Source: Streptomyces sp. NBC_01317 (lineage in GTDB: Bacteria > Actinomycetota > Actinomycetes > Streptomycetales > Streptomycetaceae). From it: DNA of 64,000 nucleotides. The notes below the pieces were generated by a model. It was not told the origin of the DNA. It searched no databases and was given only the letters and a program-made list of their open reading frames with translations. Position 1 is the stretch's first letter; every line of letters starts with the position of its first letter. Position numbers and translations under genes: made by a program. The stretch is from positions 372,001 to 436,000 of the forward strand of contig NZ_CP108393.1 in NCBI RefSeq assembly GCF_035961655.1. The letters are read 5' to 3'. This document shows, piece by piece, positions 32,119 through 40,316 of the stretch.

Positions 32119-32467
32119 GAAGGACCTCCGCTCGTCGGTGAGGGCGCGGCAGAAGACGGGCCACGGCCCCGCCCGGACAACGAGACGGGGACAAAACAGT
32201 TATCCGGCGTTGTCCGTTCCCGGCGAACTCCCCCGCCCCGCAACGGAGTTCGCGCCGCGCCGGTACGGCCGTTCGGCCCCCTCGCGGTCACCCCGGCAGG
32301 TGTCTCACCCTCTGGGCCCTGCGCGCGCCGGAACGGGGTACACGGGAGGGAGCGGAGCCGGGTCCGGCGACGCACCGTCGTGACCGCCGGGGCCGGGCCC
32401 GCTGACAGGGCAGGATGGGCCGGGGGCCGGCACACGACGGTCGTACCGTACGAACGCAGGAGGCAGC
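32119..32467. other. Divergent intergenic region between melC1 and the YihY-like gene
   Basis: No gene. GGACAA occurs at 32175-32180 and 32189-32194 and its complement TTGTCC at 32210-32215, around an A/T-rich centre (ACAAAACAGTTAT); this is the most promoter-like part and probably holds the melC promoter. The remainder is G/C-rich and shows nothing further that can be supported. Confidence 0.35.
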
Positions 32468-33463
32468 GTGTCCGCCGAGGAATCCGCACCGACGGCGCGC
32501 CGGTTCGGCCGCGCCCTGCGGCGGACGCCGCTCGCGATGTGGCACGACGACGCGACCGACGTGGCCGCCGCCCTCACCTACTACGCGGTGCTGGCCATCT
32601 TCCCGGCGCTGCTCGTGACGGTCTGTTCCATCGGCCTCGCGGGGCCGGACGCCGGGGGCACGCTCGCCGCCCAGGTGACCGCGCTCGTACCCGCGCAGTC
32701 GCGTGTCCTGGTGAGCGACGCGCTGCGGGAGATGGCCGGGCAGCGCTCCGCGGCCTGGCTGCTCGCGTCCTTCGGGACGGTCGGCGCGCTGTGGTCGGCG
32801 TCCAGCTATCTGGGGGTGTTCCGGCGGGCCCTGCACGCCATGCACGGGGCGGTGGACCACCGGCCGCCGTGGCGGACCGCGCCCCGGATCGCCCTCACCG
32901 CCTGCGCCCTGCTGGCGCTGCTCGTGACCAGTGCCTTCAGTCTGGTGCTGACCGGGGAGGCCGCGGCGGCGCTGGGCCGGATACTGGGCATGAAGGGCGC
33001 GGTGGACGCGGTGTGGGGCGGGCTGAAGTGGCCGCTGCTGCTGGCGCTGGCCGCCGTACTGGTGCTGCTGGTGTTCCGTACCGGCCCGCCCGGCACCCGC
33101 CGGCTGCGGCGCGCGCTGCCCGGCGGGATCCTGGCGGTGGTGCTCTGGCTGCTGACGTCGGCGGGTTTCGCGCTCTACACGGCCCACGCCGGGACGTACA
33201 ACCGGCTCTACGGCTCGCTCGCCGGAGTCATCGTGTTCCTCGTCTGGCTGTGGGTCACGAATCTCTCGCTCCTGGCGGGCGCGCAGTTCAACGCGGAGCT
33301 GGCCCGGGGCAGCGCGGGGCCACGTGCGAAGGCCGGCCCGACGACCTCGTCGTCGGACCGGCCCGGGTCACCGGGTGCGGACACCCGGCCCGCACTGTCG
33401 GGGGTTCAGCAGCTCAGGTTGGATCCCGCGGTGGTCCCGAGGATGCCGACGAAGCGCTGGTAG
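32468..33463 (+). CDS. YihY/UPF0761 (BrkB-like) membrane protein
   Basis: 331 residues from GTG 32468 with AGGAGG upstream. The family pattern is clear: DDATDVAAALTYYAVLAIFPALLVTVCSIGL, then SSYLGVFRRALHAMHG, then PGGILAVVLWLLTSAGFALYTAHAGTYNRLYGSLAGVIVFLVWLWVTNLSLLAGAQFNAEL, with about six membrane segments. Members are inner-membrane proteins of unknown role once misnamed ribonuclease BN. The real homology ends near residue 280; after that the frame passes through two terminator hairpins and 58 bases into the antisense of the chitinase gene, so the last 50 residues are doubtful. Confidence 0.8.
   Translation: MSAEESAPTARRFGRALRRTPLAMWHDDATDVAAALTYYAVLAIFPALLVTVCSIGLAGPDAGGTLAAQVTALVPAQSRVLVSDALREMAGQRSAAWLLASFGTVGALWSASSYLGVFRRALHAMHGAVDHRPPWRTAPRIALTACALLALLVTSAFSLVLTGEAAAALGRILGMKGAVDAVWGGLKWPLLLALAAVLVLLVFRTGPPGTRRLRRALPGGILAVVLWLLTSAGFALYTAHAGTYNRLYGSLAGVIVFLVWLWVTNLSLLAGAQFNAELARGSAGPRAKAGPTTSSSDRPGSPGADTRPALSGVQQLRLDPAVVPRMPTKRW
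33331..33388. terminator. Two hairpins beyond the chitinase gene, inside the YihY frame
   Basis: GGCCGG-C-CCGACGAC (33331-33345) pairs with GTCGTCGG-A-CCGGCC (33349-33363) around a CTC loop with a single mismatch, and CCGGGTG (33371-33377) pairs with CACCCGG (33382-33388). They lie 18-75 bases past the chitinase stop and near the end of the YihY homology, so they are likely the shared terminator of the convergent pair. Confidence 0.7.
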
Positions 33464-34293
33464 AGGTTGATCCGGCTCTGCACCTGGGCGGGGTTGCCGC
33501 CGTTGCACTCGATGCTGCCGTTGATGCTGCGGATGGTCTCGCCGAAGCCTCGGCTGTTGACCATCGCGTTGTGGGGGGTCATCGTGCCGGGGCCGTTCTG
33601 GGTGTTCCAGTACCAGAGACCGGTCTTCCAGGCCACGGCCGCGTCGGTCTGCACCAGGTTGGGGTTACGGAGCAGGTCGATGCCGAGGGCGTCGCCCGCG
33701 GCCTTGTAGTTGAAGTTCCAGCTCAGCTGGATCGGACCGCGGCCGTAGTACGCGGCCGTGCCCGCGGGGCAGCCGTAGGACTGGCTGGTGTCGCAGTAGT
33801 GCGGGTAGTTCGCGGTGTTCTGCTCCACGATGTACACGAGACCGCCGGTCTCGTGGCTGACGTTGGCGAGGAAGGCGGCCGCTTCCTGGCGCTTGACCGT
33901 GTCGGAGCCGGTCTTCGCGAAGCCCGGGTAGGCGCTCAGCGCGGCGGTCAGGCCGCTGTAGGTGTAGAAGGAGTTCCGGCTCGGGAACATCTGGTTGAAC
34001 TGGGCCTCGGAGACCACGAATCCCGACGGGTTGGTCGGCGGCGGAGTCGTGTTGCCACCACAGGTGCCCTGGTCGGCCCAGACATCGGTGGTGCCGGGGA
34101 TCTCACCCTGGGTCCACCACTTCGCCGACCAGTTGTGGCCGTTGTACGAGGCGGCGTTGCCGCCGACGTAGACGGTGGAGGCGTTCCACCCGGCGGCGCA
34201 GGCCGCGGCGGACGCGGAGGTGGCGGGGAGGAATATCGCGAGGGCGAGGGCCGAGACCATCGCCGTGAGCAGTGCCAAGACGCGTTGCTTCAA
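33406..34293 (-). CDS. Chitinase, glycoside hydrolase family 19, with chitin-binding domain
   Basis: 295 residues if started at TTG 34293, which has AGGAG eight bases upstream; the GTG at 34302 lies inside that same ribosome site and is less likely. Signal peptide (LLTAMVSALALAIFLPATSASA), then a CBM5/12-type chitin-binding domain (AGWNASTVYVGGN, NWSAKWWTQGEIPG), a Thr/Pro linker, and a GH19 domain: FNQMFPSRNSFYTY, ANVSHETGGLVYI (catalytic Glu), YYGRGPIQLSWNFNYKAAG and INGSIECNG. This layout is that of the Streptomyces ChiC-type enzymes, which break fungal chitin. A DasR-like site lies upstream. Confidence 0.92.
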   Translation of the reverse strand: MKQRVLALLTAMVSALALAIFLPATSASAAACAAGWNASTVYVGGNAASYNGHNWSAKWWTQGEIPGTTDVWADQGTCGGNTTPPPTNPSGFVVSEAQFNQMFPSRNSFYTYSGLTAALSAYPGFAKTGSDTVKRQEAAAFLANVSHETGGLVYIVEQNTANYPHYCDTSQSYGCPAGTAAYYGRGPIQLSWNFNYKAAGDALGIDLLRNPNLVQTDAAVAWKTGLWYWNTQNGPGTMTPHNAMVNSRGFGETIRSINGSIECNGGNPAQVQSRINLYQRFVGILGTTAGSNLSC

Positions 34294-34384
34294 GGGACTC
34301 ACTCCTGTCCACGGCCGGGCGGCGCGAGCCGTCCGGCCGTCATGGGGGGTGAGGGAACCAAAGCGGAAGGGCGTGCACCCTGTC

Positions 34385-34398
34385 AAGGTCTAGACCAA
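34385..34398 (-). promoter_or_regulatory. DasR-like site upstream of the chitinase gene
   Basis: The minus strand reads TTGGTCTAGACCTT, matching the palindromic DasR core TGGTCTAGACCA at 11 of 12 positions, and close to the TGGTCTAGACCT-type repeat known from Streptomyces chitinase promoters. It lies 92 bases before the chitinase start and about 115 bases before the divergent carbonic anhydrase gene. N-acetylglucosamine-derived signals release DasR from such sites. Confidence 0.75.
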
Positions 34399-34515
34399 GG
34401 CGGGGAGTTGGCGGCCGTCCGCGAGGCTGAAAATGCATGGCTGATTAAAGAGCAGGTCAACAAAACACCAAGGCCAACCAATGGCCAACGATGTCACGGA
34501 TAGTCTCCGGCCGTG

Positions 34516-35265
34516 ATGTTCACCAGACTTGCAAAAACGCCCCCTGTCCTTCACAGCGCCACCACACGCCGCTCCGTCCTGCGCGCGGCCGTCGCCGGCA
34601 CCGCGGCCACCACCGCGGTGGCCCTGGCCGCTCCGGGCGCGGGCGCCGCTCCGGCCGCGCGGCCCCGTCCGGAGGAGCCCCGTCCGTCCACTCCCGCCCA
34701 GGCCCTTCTCGCGCTCAACGCGGGCAACCGGCGCTGGCGCACCTTCCGGGAGCAGCACCCGCACGAGACGGAGGTCGTGCGCCGCACGCTCGTCGACGGC
34801 CAGCACCCCTTCGCCATCGTCCTCGGGTGCATCGACTCACGGGTCGCGCCGGAACTCGTCTTCGACCAGGGCCTCGGCGACCTGATGACCGTACGGACCG
34901 CCGGCGAGGTCCTGGACGAAGCCGTCCGCGGCAGCATCGCGTACGGCGTGCTGGAGCTGGGCATACCGCTCGTCGTCGTGCTCGGGCACCAGTCCTGCGG
35001 CGCCGTCTCCGCGGCCGTCGACGCGGACGAGTCCGGAGAGCTGCTGCCCGCCCACATCCAGTACCTCGCGGACGAGATCAAGCCCGCGATCGACCGCACC
35101 AAGACGGGCGCCGCGCGCAAGGACTCCACCATCAACGCGAACGTCTCGCTCATCCGCGGGCGCCTCGCCGCCGATCCCGACCTGGCCGCGAAGATAGCCG
35201 ACGGCTCGCTCGCCGTCGTCGGCGCCCGCTACGAACTCAACACCCAGCTCGTCCACCAGATCTGA
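34516..35265 (+). CDS. Exported beta-carbonic anhydrase
   Basis: 249 residues from ATG 34516 (GTG 34513 directly before it is an alternative). No clear ribosome site is present. A twin-arginine signal (TTRRSVLRAAVAGTAATTAVALAAPGAGAA) precedes a beta-class carbonic anhydrase: zinc ligands in IVLGCIDSRVAPELVFDQG (Cys, with the Asp-Arg pair) and VVLGHQSCGAVSAAV (His and Cys), and LMTVRTAGEVLD between them. It interconverts CO2 and bicarbonate outside the membrane. Divergent from the chitinase gene; it may share the DasR-like region but the site is closer to the chitinase. Confidence 0.9.
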   Translation: MFTRLAKTPPVLHSATTRRSVLRAAVAGTAATTAVALAAPGAGAAPAARPRPEEPRPSTPAQALLALNAGNRRWRTFREQHPHETEVVRRTLVDGQHPFAIVLGCIDSRVAPELVFDQGLGDLMTVRTAGEVLDEAVRGSIAYGVLELGIPLVVVLGHQSCGAVSAAVDADESGELLPAHIQYLADEIKPAIDRTKTGAARKDSTINANVSLIRGRLAADPDLAAKIADGSLAVVGARYELNTQLVHQI

Positions 35266-35328
35266 CCCCACGTCCGCATCCGGCCACGGCGTCGCAGCCG
35301 TGGCCGGGCGCCGTCCCGGGGCCCGGGA

Positions 35329-36123
35329 TCAGGGGACGATCGAGTCGATGTACCCGCCGTCGACCCGGACCGCCGCGCCGGTGGTCGCCGACGCGAACGG
35401 CGAGCTGAGGTAGACGACCATGTGCGCGATCTCCTCGGGCTCGATCAGGCGCTGGAGCAGGGACTGCGGGCGGTGTTCCCGCATGAAGACCCGCTGGGCC
35501 TCGTCCCAGGGCAGCGAGGAATCGACCAGCTCGTAGACGAAGTCTTCGACGCCACCCGTATGGGTCGGCCCCGCCAGCACGGAGTTGACGGTCACCCCGC
35601 TGCCGGCCGCCGCCTTGGCAAAGCCGCGGGAGACCCCGAGCAGCGAGGTCTTCGAGACTCCGTAGTGGATCATCTCGGCGGGGATGACGATCGCGGAGTC
35701 GCTGGCGATGTACTGGATGCGCCCCCAGGACCGCTCCATCATGCCGCCCAGATACGCGCGGGTCAGGCGGATCGCGGCCAGGACGTTGACCTCGAAGTAC
35801 CTCCGCCATTCGTCGTCGCTGATCTCCAGTGCGGGCCGGGACCCGAAGATGCCCAGGTTGTTGACGAGGATGTCCGCCGCGGGCAGGACGCCGAGCACCC
35901 GCGCCGCGCCGTCCTCGGTGGCGAGGTCGCCGGGCGCGGCGACGAACTCCGCGCCGGGCACCTCCGCGCGCAGTCGTTCCAGCGCCTTGTCCACGGACTC
36001 CGCACTCCGCCCGTTGACCGCGACCCGCGCCCCGGAGCCGGCGAGCCCGGCCGCGATGGCCGCGCCGATCCCCTGGGTGGACCCCGTCACCAGAGCTGTC
36101 TTTCCTGCCAGGTCGATCCGCAC
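35329..36123 (-). CDS. Short-chain dehydrogenase/reductase
   Basis: 264 residues from GTG 36123; the frame continues to 36162 but the conserved part starts IDLAGKTALVTGSTQGIGAAIA. Other motifs: DILVNNLGIFGSRPALEIS, YFEVNVLAAIRLTRAYL, catalytic IQYIASDSAIV with Tyr-x3-Lys in MIHYGVSKTSLLGVSRGFAK, and the usual ending EIAHMVVYLSSPFASATTGAAVRVDGGYIDSI. This is a classical SDR of the ketoacyl-reductase-like type (NADP expected from the Arg after the second strand). It is a lone gene, convergent with the carbonic anhydrase gene. Confidence 0.9.
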   Translation of the reverse strand: MRIDLAGKTALVTGSTQGIGAAIAAGLAGSGARVAVNGRSAESVDKALERLRAEVPGAEFVAAPGDLATEDGAARVLGVLPAADILVNNLGIFGSRPALEISDDEWRRYFEVNVLAAIRLTRAYLGGMMERSWGRIQYIASDSAIVIPAEMIHYGVSKTSLLGVSRGFAKAAAGSGVTVNSVLAGPTHTGGVEDFVYELVDSSLPWDEAQRVFMREHRPQSLLQRLIEPEEIAHMVVYLSSPFASATTGAAVRVDGGYIDSIVP

Positions 36124-36296
36124 GCTCCACGCCCTTCCTCGCGCCCGCTGTGAGCACGTCATTGTGCGTCAGGCGCCTACCCCCGCCCGCCGGGAGGATT
36201 CCGGCGGTGTGTCGTGACCGGCGAGGGGGAGGAACCGGGCAGCCCGCCACCGGTATGCGTCTGCCTCTTGATGTGAACCCGACACCTGTGTCATAT

Positions 36297-36308
36297 ATGT
36301 CTAGACCA
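36297..36308 (+). promoter_or_regulatory. Second DasR-like site, upstream of the Fn3 lipoprotein
   Basis: ATGTCTAGACCA matches the DasR core at 10 of 12 positions, keeping GTCTAGACCA. It ends 25 bases before the start of the Fn3 lipoprotein gene, in an A/T-rich patch (TCATATATGT) where the promoter is expected. Confidence 0.5.
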
Positions 36309-36333
36309 TTGCCCCCCGGATGGAGGACACGGC

Positions 36334-37311
36334 ATGCAGGACACGGCCTTGAGAAGGATCTTCCCCCTTGCCGCGCTCGCGTCCGTGGCCGCCCTCGGGC
36401 TCGCCGCGTGCGGCTCCGACGAGGCCCCGCCCGCCGCCCCGGCCGGGGTGACCGTCCAGGCCGGTACCGCCACCTCCGTCCATGTCATGTGGCGGCAGGC
36501 GCCGGAGAGTTCCGGCATCACCGGGTACGAGGTCTACCGGGGCGGTACCAAGGTCAAGGACGTCCCGGCGAACCAGAGCATGGTCGACATCACCGGCCTC
36601 ACCCCCTCCACCCCGTACACCTTCACCGTCCGGGCCAAGGACGGCGACGGCACCTACTCGCCCTACAGTGCCAAGAAGTCCGCCACCACGCCCGCCGCCG
36701 TCGCGGAGGACAAGAAGGCACCCTCCCGCCCGGCCGGGCTGACCGGCAAGAGCGCCGGCCCGCGCGGCGCCCAGCTGAACTGGACCAGGTCCGCCAAGGA
36801 CGAGGGCATCACGTCCTACGACATCTACCAGGGCGGCTCGAAGATCCACAGTGTCGCCGGGGGCGCGACCTCCGCGCGGATCACCTGGCTGCGGCCGGGA
36901 ACCCACTACTCCTTCACGCTCGCCGCCCGCGACGCGGCGGACAACACCTCGCCCGTCAGCCGCACCGTCGAGATCACCACCCCGAAGGGTCCCGGCGACG
37001 ACCCCGACACCGCCCCCACAGCGTTCCGCGCCGCGACCCACGCCGCCGACGGCGCCTACTACGTCGACCTGTCGTGGGTGGCGCCGGAGACGGGGGCCGA
37101 GGTCACCACGTACGAGATCTATCTCGACGGGAAGTTCGCCACCACCCTCATCTGGGGCGGCGAAACCCCGAAGGGCCGGGCCACGTACAGCGTGTACGTG
37201 GGCAAGCGTGCGGGCGACGCCTACCGGGTGAAGCTCCGCGCCAAACTGCCCGACGGCAAGTGGGGCCGGTTCTCCGAGGAGCGCCCCGTCGTCACCGGCG
37301 ACGCCTCCTGA
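36334..37311 (+). CDS. Lipoprotein with three fibronectin type III domains
   Basis: 325 residues from ATG 36334, with GGAGGAC upstream. Lipoprotein signal FPLAALASVAALGLAACGSDE (lipobox Cys). Three Fn3-like beta sandwiches follow: about residues 35-110 (VTVQAGTATSVHVMWRQAPESSGITGYEVYRGG and TPYTFTVRAKDGDGTYS), 130-210 (LNWTRSAKDEGITSYDIYQGG and THYSFTLAARDAADNTS) and 225-320 (VDLSWVAPETGAEVTTYEIYLDG). No catalytic domain. Such Fn3 modules are common in chitin- and cellulose-acting proteins; with the DasR-like site upstream it may help attach or present a chitin-related enzyme, but this is inference. Confidence 0.85.
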   Translation: MQDTALRRIFPLAALASVAALGLAACGSDEAPPAAPAGVTVQAGTATSVHVMWRQAPESSGITGYEVYRGGTKVKDVPANQSMVDITGLTPSTPYTFTVRAKDGDGTYSPYSAKKSATTPAAVAEDKKAPSRPAGLTGKSAGPRGAQLNWTRSAKDEGITSYDIYQGGSKIHSVAGGATSARITWLRPGTHYSFTLAARDAADNTSPVSRTVEITTPKGPGDDPDTAPTAFRAATHAADGAYYVDLSWVAPETGAEVTTYEIYLDGKFATTLIWGGETPKGRATYSVYVGKRAGDAYRVKLRAKLPDGKWGRFSEERPVVTGDAS

Positions 37312-37491
37312 CCCCGGTCACGGGACGGCCGGACAGACGGTCCTGTCGACAGAGCCGTGGTACTCCAGGCGCCGCAGGGTGTGCGTCAGCACCTTGGGGC
37401 TGCCGCCCTCGGAGATAGCTTTCCGGTGTCGATCAGCCACCGGCCGGGGCGGCGTCCCGGACCCGGCCCGCACCAACAGGAGCGACCAGCC

Positions 37492-38463
37492 ATGAGCAGC
37501 GACAACACGATGCGCGCGATCACCCAGGACACCCTCGGCGGCCCCGAGGTTCTCCGGCTCGGCGAGGTGGCCACGCCCCGGCCGCTGCCGACCGAGATCC
37601 AGGTCCGTGTCCACGCCGCCGGGGTGAACCCCGTCGACTGGAAGACCCGCGCGGGCGGCGGGATGCGGAACGTGCTGGGGGAACCTCCCTTCGTTCTGGG
37701 CTGGGACGTCTCCGGGGTGGTGTCGGAGGTCGGGGGCGGTGTCACCACCGTCCAGGTGGGCGACGCGGTGTACGGCATGCCGTGGTTCCCGCGCCGGGCC
37801 GGGGCCTACGCCGAGTATGTGACCGCCCCCTCCCGGCAGTTCGCCCGCAAGCCCGCGACGATCGGCCACGACCGGGCCGCCGGGGTCCCGCTGGCCGGTC
37901 TCACCGCCTGGCAGTCGCTCGTGGACACGGCGAAGGTCCAGGCGGGGCAGCGGGTCCTCATCCATGCCGCCGCCGGGGGTGTGGGCCATTTCGCCGTGCA
38001 GATCGCCAAGCACCTCGGCGCGTATGTCATCGGCACCGCGAGCGCGGCCAAGCACGACTGGCTGCGCACGCTCGGCGCCGACGAGGTCGTCGACTACCGC
38101 ACGGTCAGGTTCGAGGACGTCGTCCACGACGTGGACGCCGTGATCGACCTCGTCGGGGACGGACACGACTCCACCAGCAGCCGCTCGCTCCGGACCCTGC
38201 GCCCCGGCGGTCACCTCGTCGTCGTCCCGTCGGGCGTCTCCTCCGACCTCGCCGAGGCGGCACACGAGCAAGGCCTCCGCGTCAGCGACTTCCTGGTCGA
38301 GCCGGACGGCCATGCCCTGGCCCGGATCGCCGCGCTGATCGACAGCGGAGCGGTCACCGTGGGACTCGACGACATCCTCCCCCTGGAACAGGCGGCCGAG
38401 GCGCACCGCCGGGGCGAGGCCGGGGAAACCCGCGGGAAGCTGGTCCTGCGCGTCACGTCCTGA
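37492..38463 (+). CDS. NADP-dependent oxidoreductase (quinone oxidoreductase-like MDR)
   Basis: 323 residues from ATG 37492 with CAGGAGC upstream. Medium-chain reductase without structural zinc: VRVHAAGVNPVDWKTRAGGG, LGWDVSGVVSEVGGGVTTVQVGDAVYG, PLAGLTAWQSLVDTA, and the nucleotide motif RVLIHAAAGGVGHFAVQIAKHLGAYVIGTAS. The ending LPLEQAAEAHRRGEAGETRGKLVLRV is the usual one. Members reduce quinones or unsaturated aldehydes with NADPH. It is downstream of the Fn3 gene with its own ribosome site. Confidence 0.9.
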   Translation: MSSDNTMRAITQDTLGGPEVLRLGEVATPRPLPTEIQVRVHAAGVNPVDWKTRAGGGMRNVLGEPPFVLGWDVSGVVSEVGGGVTTVQVGDAVYGMPWFPRRAGAYAEYVTAPSRQFARKPATIGHDRAAGVPLAGLTAWQSLVDTAKVQAGQRVLIHAAAGGVGHFAVQIAKHLGAYVIGTASAAKHDWLRTLGADEVVDYRTVRFEDVVHDVDAVIDLVGDGHDSTSSRSLRTLRPGGHLVVVPSGVSSDLAEAAHEQGLRVSDFLVEPDGHALARIAALIDSGAVTVGLDDILPLEQAAEAHRRGEAGETRGKLVLRVTS

Positions 38464-38529
38464 GACGGCCGCCCCGCCGCCGGCCGCCGGCCGCCAACCG
38501 CCGGCCGTCCCGGTGCCGTTCACCGCGGC

Positions 38530-39663
38530 TCACCGCCGCTCACTGCCGACCGGCCGTCCTGGGTCTCTCTCCTTCTCCTTCCTGAGGCGCAGCCGTGTCA
38601 GCAGCCGTTTCCCGGAGCCCCGCCGCAGCGGCTCGTCGGCGGCCGTCGGCCAGGGCACCCTGTCGCCGTCACTCCCCGGGGCCACCGGGCCGGAACCTGG
38701 ACCGGGCGCGGGCTCAGGGCGGTGGCGGGGTGAGACGTCACCCTGCGGGTCAGGACGAGGGGCCGGACGGGTGCGTCTGGCCTCGTCCAGCAGCGCGGTG
38801 AGACTGGCGCGGTGCCAGCGGATCTCGTCCGGATGGTCGGCCAGCAGCAACGGACGCACCGCCGCCAGCGCCGCCTCCGACTCGGAGCGGCCGTGGGCGA
38901 GGTCGGGCTGAAGTCTGCTCAGATACGCCCGCTCGTACGGATCGACCACCAGCTCGGCCCGCTGCACCGGGTCGAGCACCGATCCGGTGATCGCCGCCCG
39001 CTCCCAGGGGTCCTCGCTCAGGTGCAGGAGGTGGCCGATCCGCCGGCCGCGCCAGTTGCGCGGCCGTACGTCGTCGTCCGGGTCCCGTCCCGCGGTGAGC
39101 GTCCTGGGGAACCGGCCGACCAGGAGGGTCCCCTCCCTGGCGGCGAACGCCGTCAGCTCGTCGGCCAGATACAGCCACACCACCGCGCGGTAGCGGTTCA
39201 GATAAAACTTCACGGGCGTGAGGTATCCGGCCTTGGCCAGCCGGGTGAAGCGGCCGGGGCTGATGGCCATCAGCTCCGCCCCCTCGGCCGTGCCCACTGT
39301 CCGTACCCGCTCACGCAACGCGTCCGGGAACCTTTCGGCGGCCCGCAGCCGCTCGATCTCCCGCCACTCGACCTCCCGCCGGCCGACCGCCCGCCGCCCC
39401 GCGCCCACCACGACCGTGGTGCGGACGTGTCCCAGCTGGGCGGCCAGCTCGAACTCGCCCCGCTTCAACTCCAGCTCCCGCGCGGCCCGCCCGACCGCCA
39501 CGGTCTCCGACGCCCCGTCCTGCGAGCTGTCCGACGCCGTGTCCGGCGTGCTCCCCCGCTCCCCCTCTTCTGCCACCGCTGCCGTCGCAGCTGTTGCACC
39601 TGTCGCACCCGTCGCAGCCGTCTCCGCGGCCGCTTCGTGCTTCGCGAACATCCTGATGTCCAT
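38530..39663 (-). CDS. DUF6397-like protein
   Basis: 377 residues from ATG 39663 with GGGAGGA upstream. An Ala/Thr-rich start of about 50 residues is followed by VGRAARELELKRGEFELAAQLGHVRT, then WREIERLRAAERFPDALRERVRTVGTAEGAELMAISPGRFTRLAKAGYLTPVKFYLNRYRAVVWLYLADEL, two helix-turn-helix-like blocks resembling MerR-type modules. The second half contains LLHLSEDPWERAAITG and ERAYLSRLQPDLAHG. I match this to the Streptomyces DUF6397 family from memory. Function unknown; DNA binding is plausible. It follows the Roadblock gene on the same strand. Confidence 0.65.
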   Translation of the reverse strand: MDIRMFAKHEAAAETAATGATGATAATAAVAEEGERGSTPDTASDSSQDGASETVAVGRAARELELKRGEFELAAQLGHVRTTVVVGAGRRAVGRREVEWREIERLRAAERFPDALRERVRTVGTAEGAELMAISPGRFTRLAKAGYLTPVKFYLNRYRAVVWLYLADELTAFAAREGTLLVGRFPRTLTAGRDPDDDVRPRNWRGRRIGHLLHLSEDPWERAAITGSVLDPVQRAELVVDPYERAYLSRLQPDLAHGRSESEAALAAVRPLLLADHPDEIRWHRASLTALLDEARRTRPAPRPDPQGDVSPRHRPEPAPGPGSGPVAPGSDGDRVPWPTAADEPLRRGSGKRLLTRLRLRKEKERDPGRPVGSERR

Positions 39664-39760
39664 GACGGTCCTCCCCCGTGAGCTTCGCTTACTCTCGGTG
39701 ACGACCGTAGCGCGACCCGCGCCCCTCCCGCTCAGCCTGTGGATAACTCTCGGTGAGAGG

Positions 39761-40174
39761 TCAGAGACCGCTCAGCGTGGCGGTGCCCGGCTGCCGGGCG
39801 GCCACCCCGAGGCGTTCCCCGACCCGGTTGACGAGCAGCGTCATCTCGTACGCGACCTGGCCGACATCGGCTTCGGCCGTGGCCAGGACGCACAGACAGC
39901 TGCCCTCGCCGGCCGCCGTGACCACCATCAGCGCCTCGTCGAACTCGACCATCGTCTGCCGGGCCCCGCCCGCGCCGAAATGACGCCCCGATCCCCTCGC
40001 CAGGCTCTGCAACCCCGAGGAGACCGCGGCCAGATGCTCCGCGTCCTCACGCGCCAGACCTGAACTGGCACCCGTCACCAGACCGTCGTTGGACAGCACC
40101 AGCGCATGCCGTATGTGGTCCACCCGCTCGGCCAGATCGCTCAGCAGTCCGTCGAGTCCCTCGTCCAGCGGCAT
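39761..40174 (-). CDS. Roadblock/LC7 domain protein
   Basis: 137 residues from ATG 40174, preceded by GGAGGACC. The Roadblock pattern is complete: GLDGLLSDLAERVDHIRHALVLSNDGLVTGASSGLAREDAEHLAAVSSGLQSLARG, then QTMVEFDEALMVVTAAGEGSCLCVLATAEADVGQVAYEMTLLVNRVGERL. In Streptomyces such proteins are usually the second gene of a conservon (CvnA-D), where they act on a small GTPase. Here no CvnA, CvnC or CvnD is adjacent, so it is a solitary member that must pair with a G protein encoded elsewhere. Confidence 0.9.
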   Translation of the reverse strand: MPLDEGLDGLLSDLAERVDHIRHALVLSNDGLVTGASSGLAREDAEHLAAVSSGLQSLARGSGRHFGAGGARQTMVEFDEALMVVTAAGEGSCLCVLATAEADVGQVAYEMTLLVNRVGERLGVAARQPGTATLSGL

Positions 40175-40316
40175 TGCCGGTCCTCCGCGTTCCTGTGATC
40201 CCCGATGCCCTGCTCTGAGCCCGTAGCCTTCCTCACCCACCGCACGTGGGCAAGCGATCGGCACACCTCCGGGGCGTCGCCGCGCTCCCGCCGCCCCGGA
40301 GGCCGAAAATGCCGTC

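Noticed and set aside
30464..32194. 576-residue minus-strand open frame over the tyrosinase pair
   Set aside because: It is in a different frame from melC1 and melC2, which have full copper-site and Tat motifs; the long frame is a shadow.
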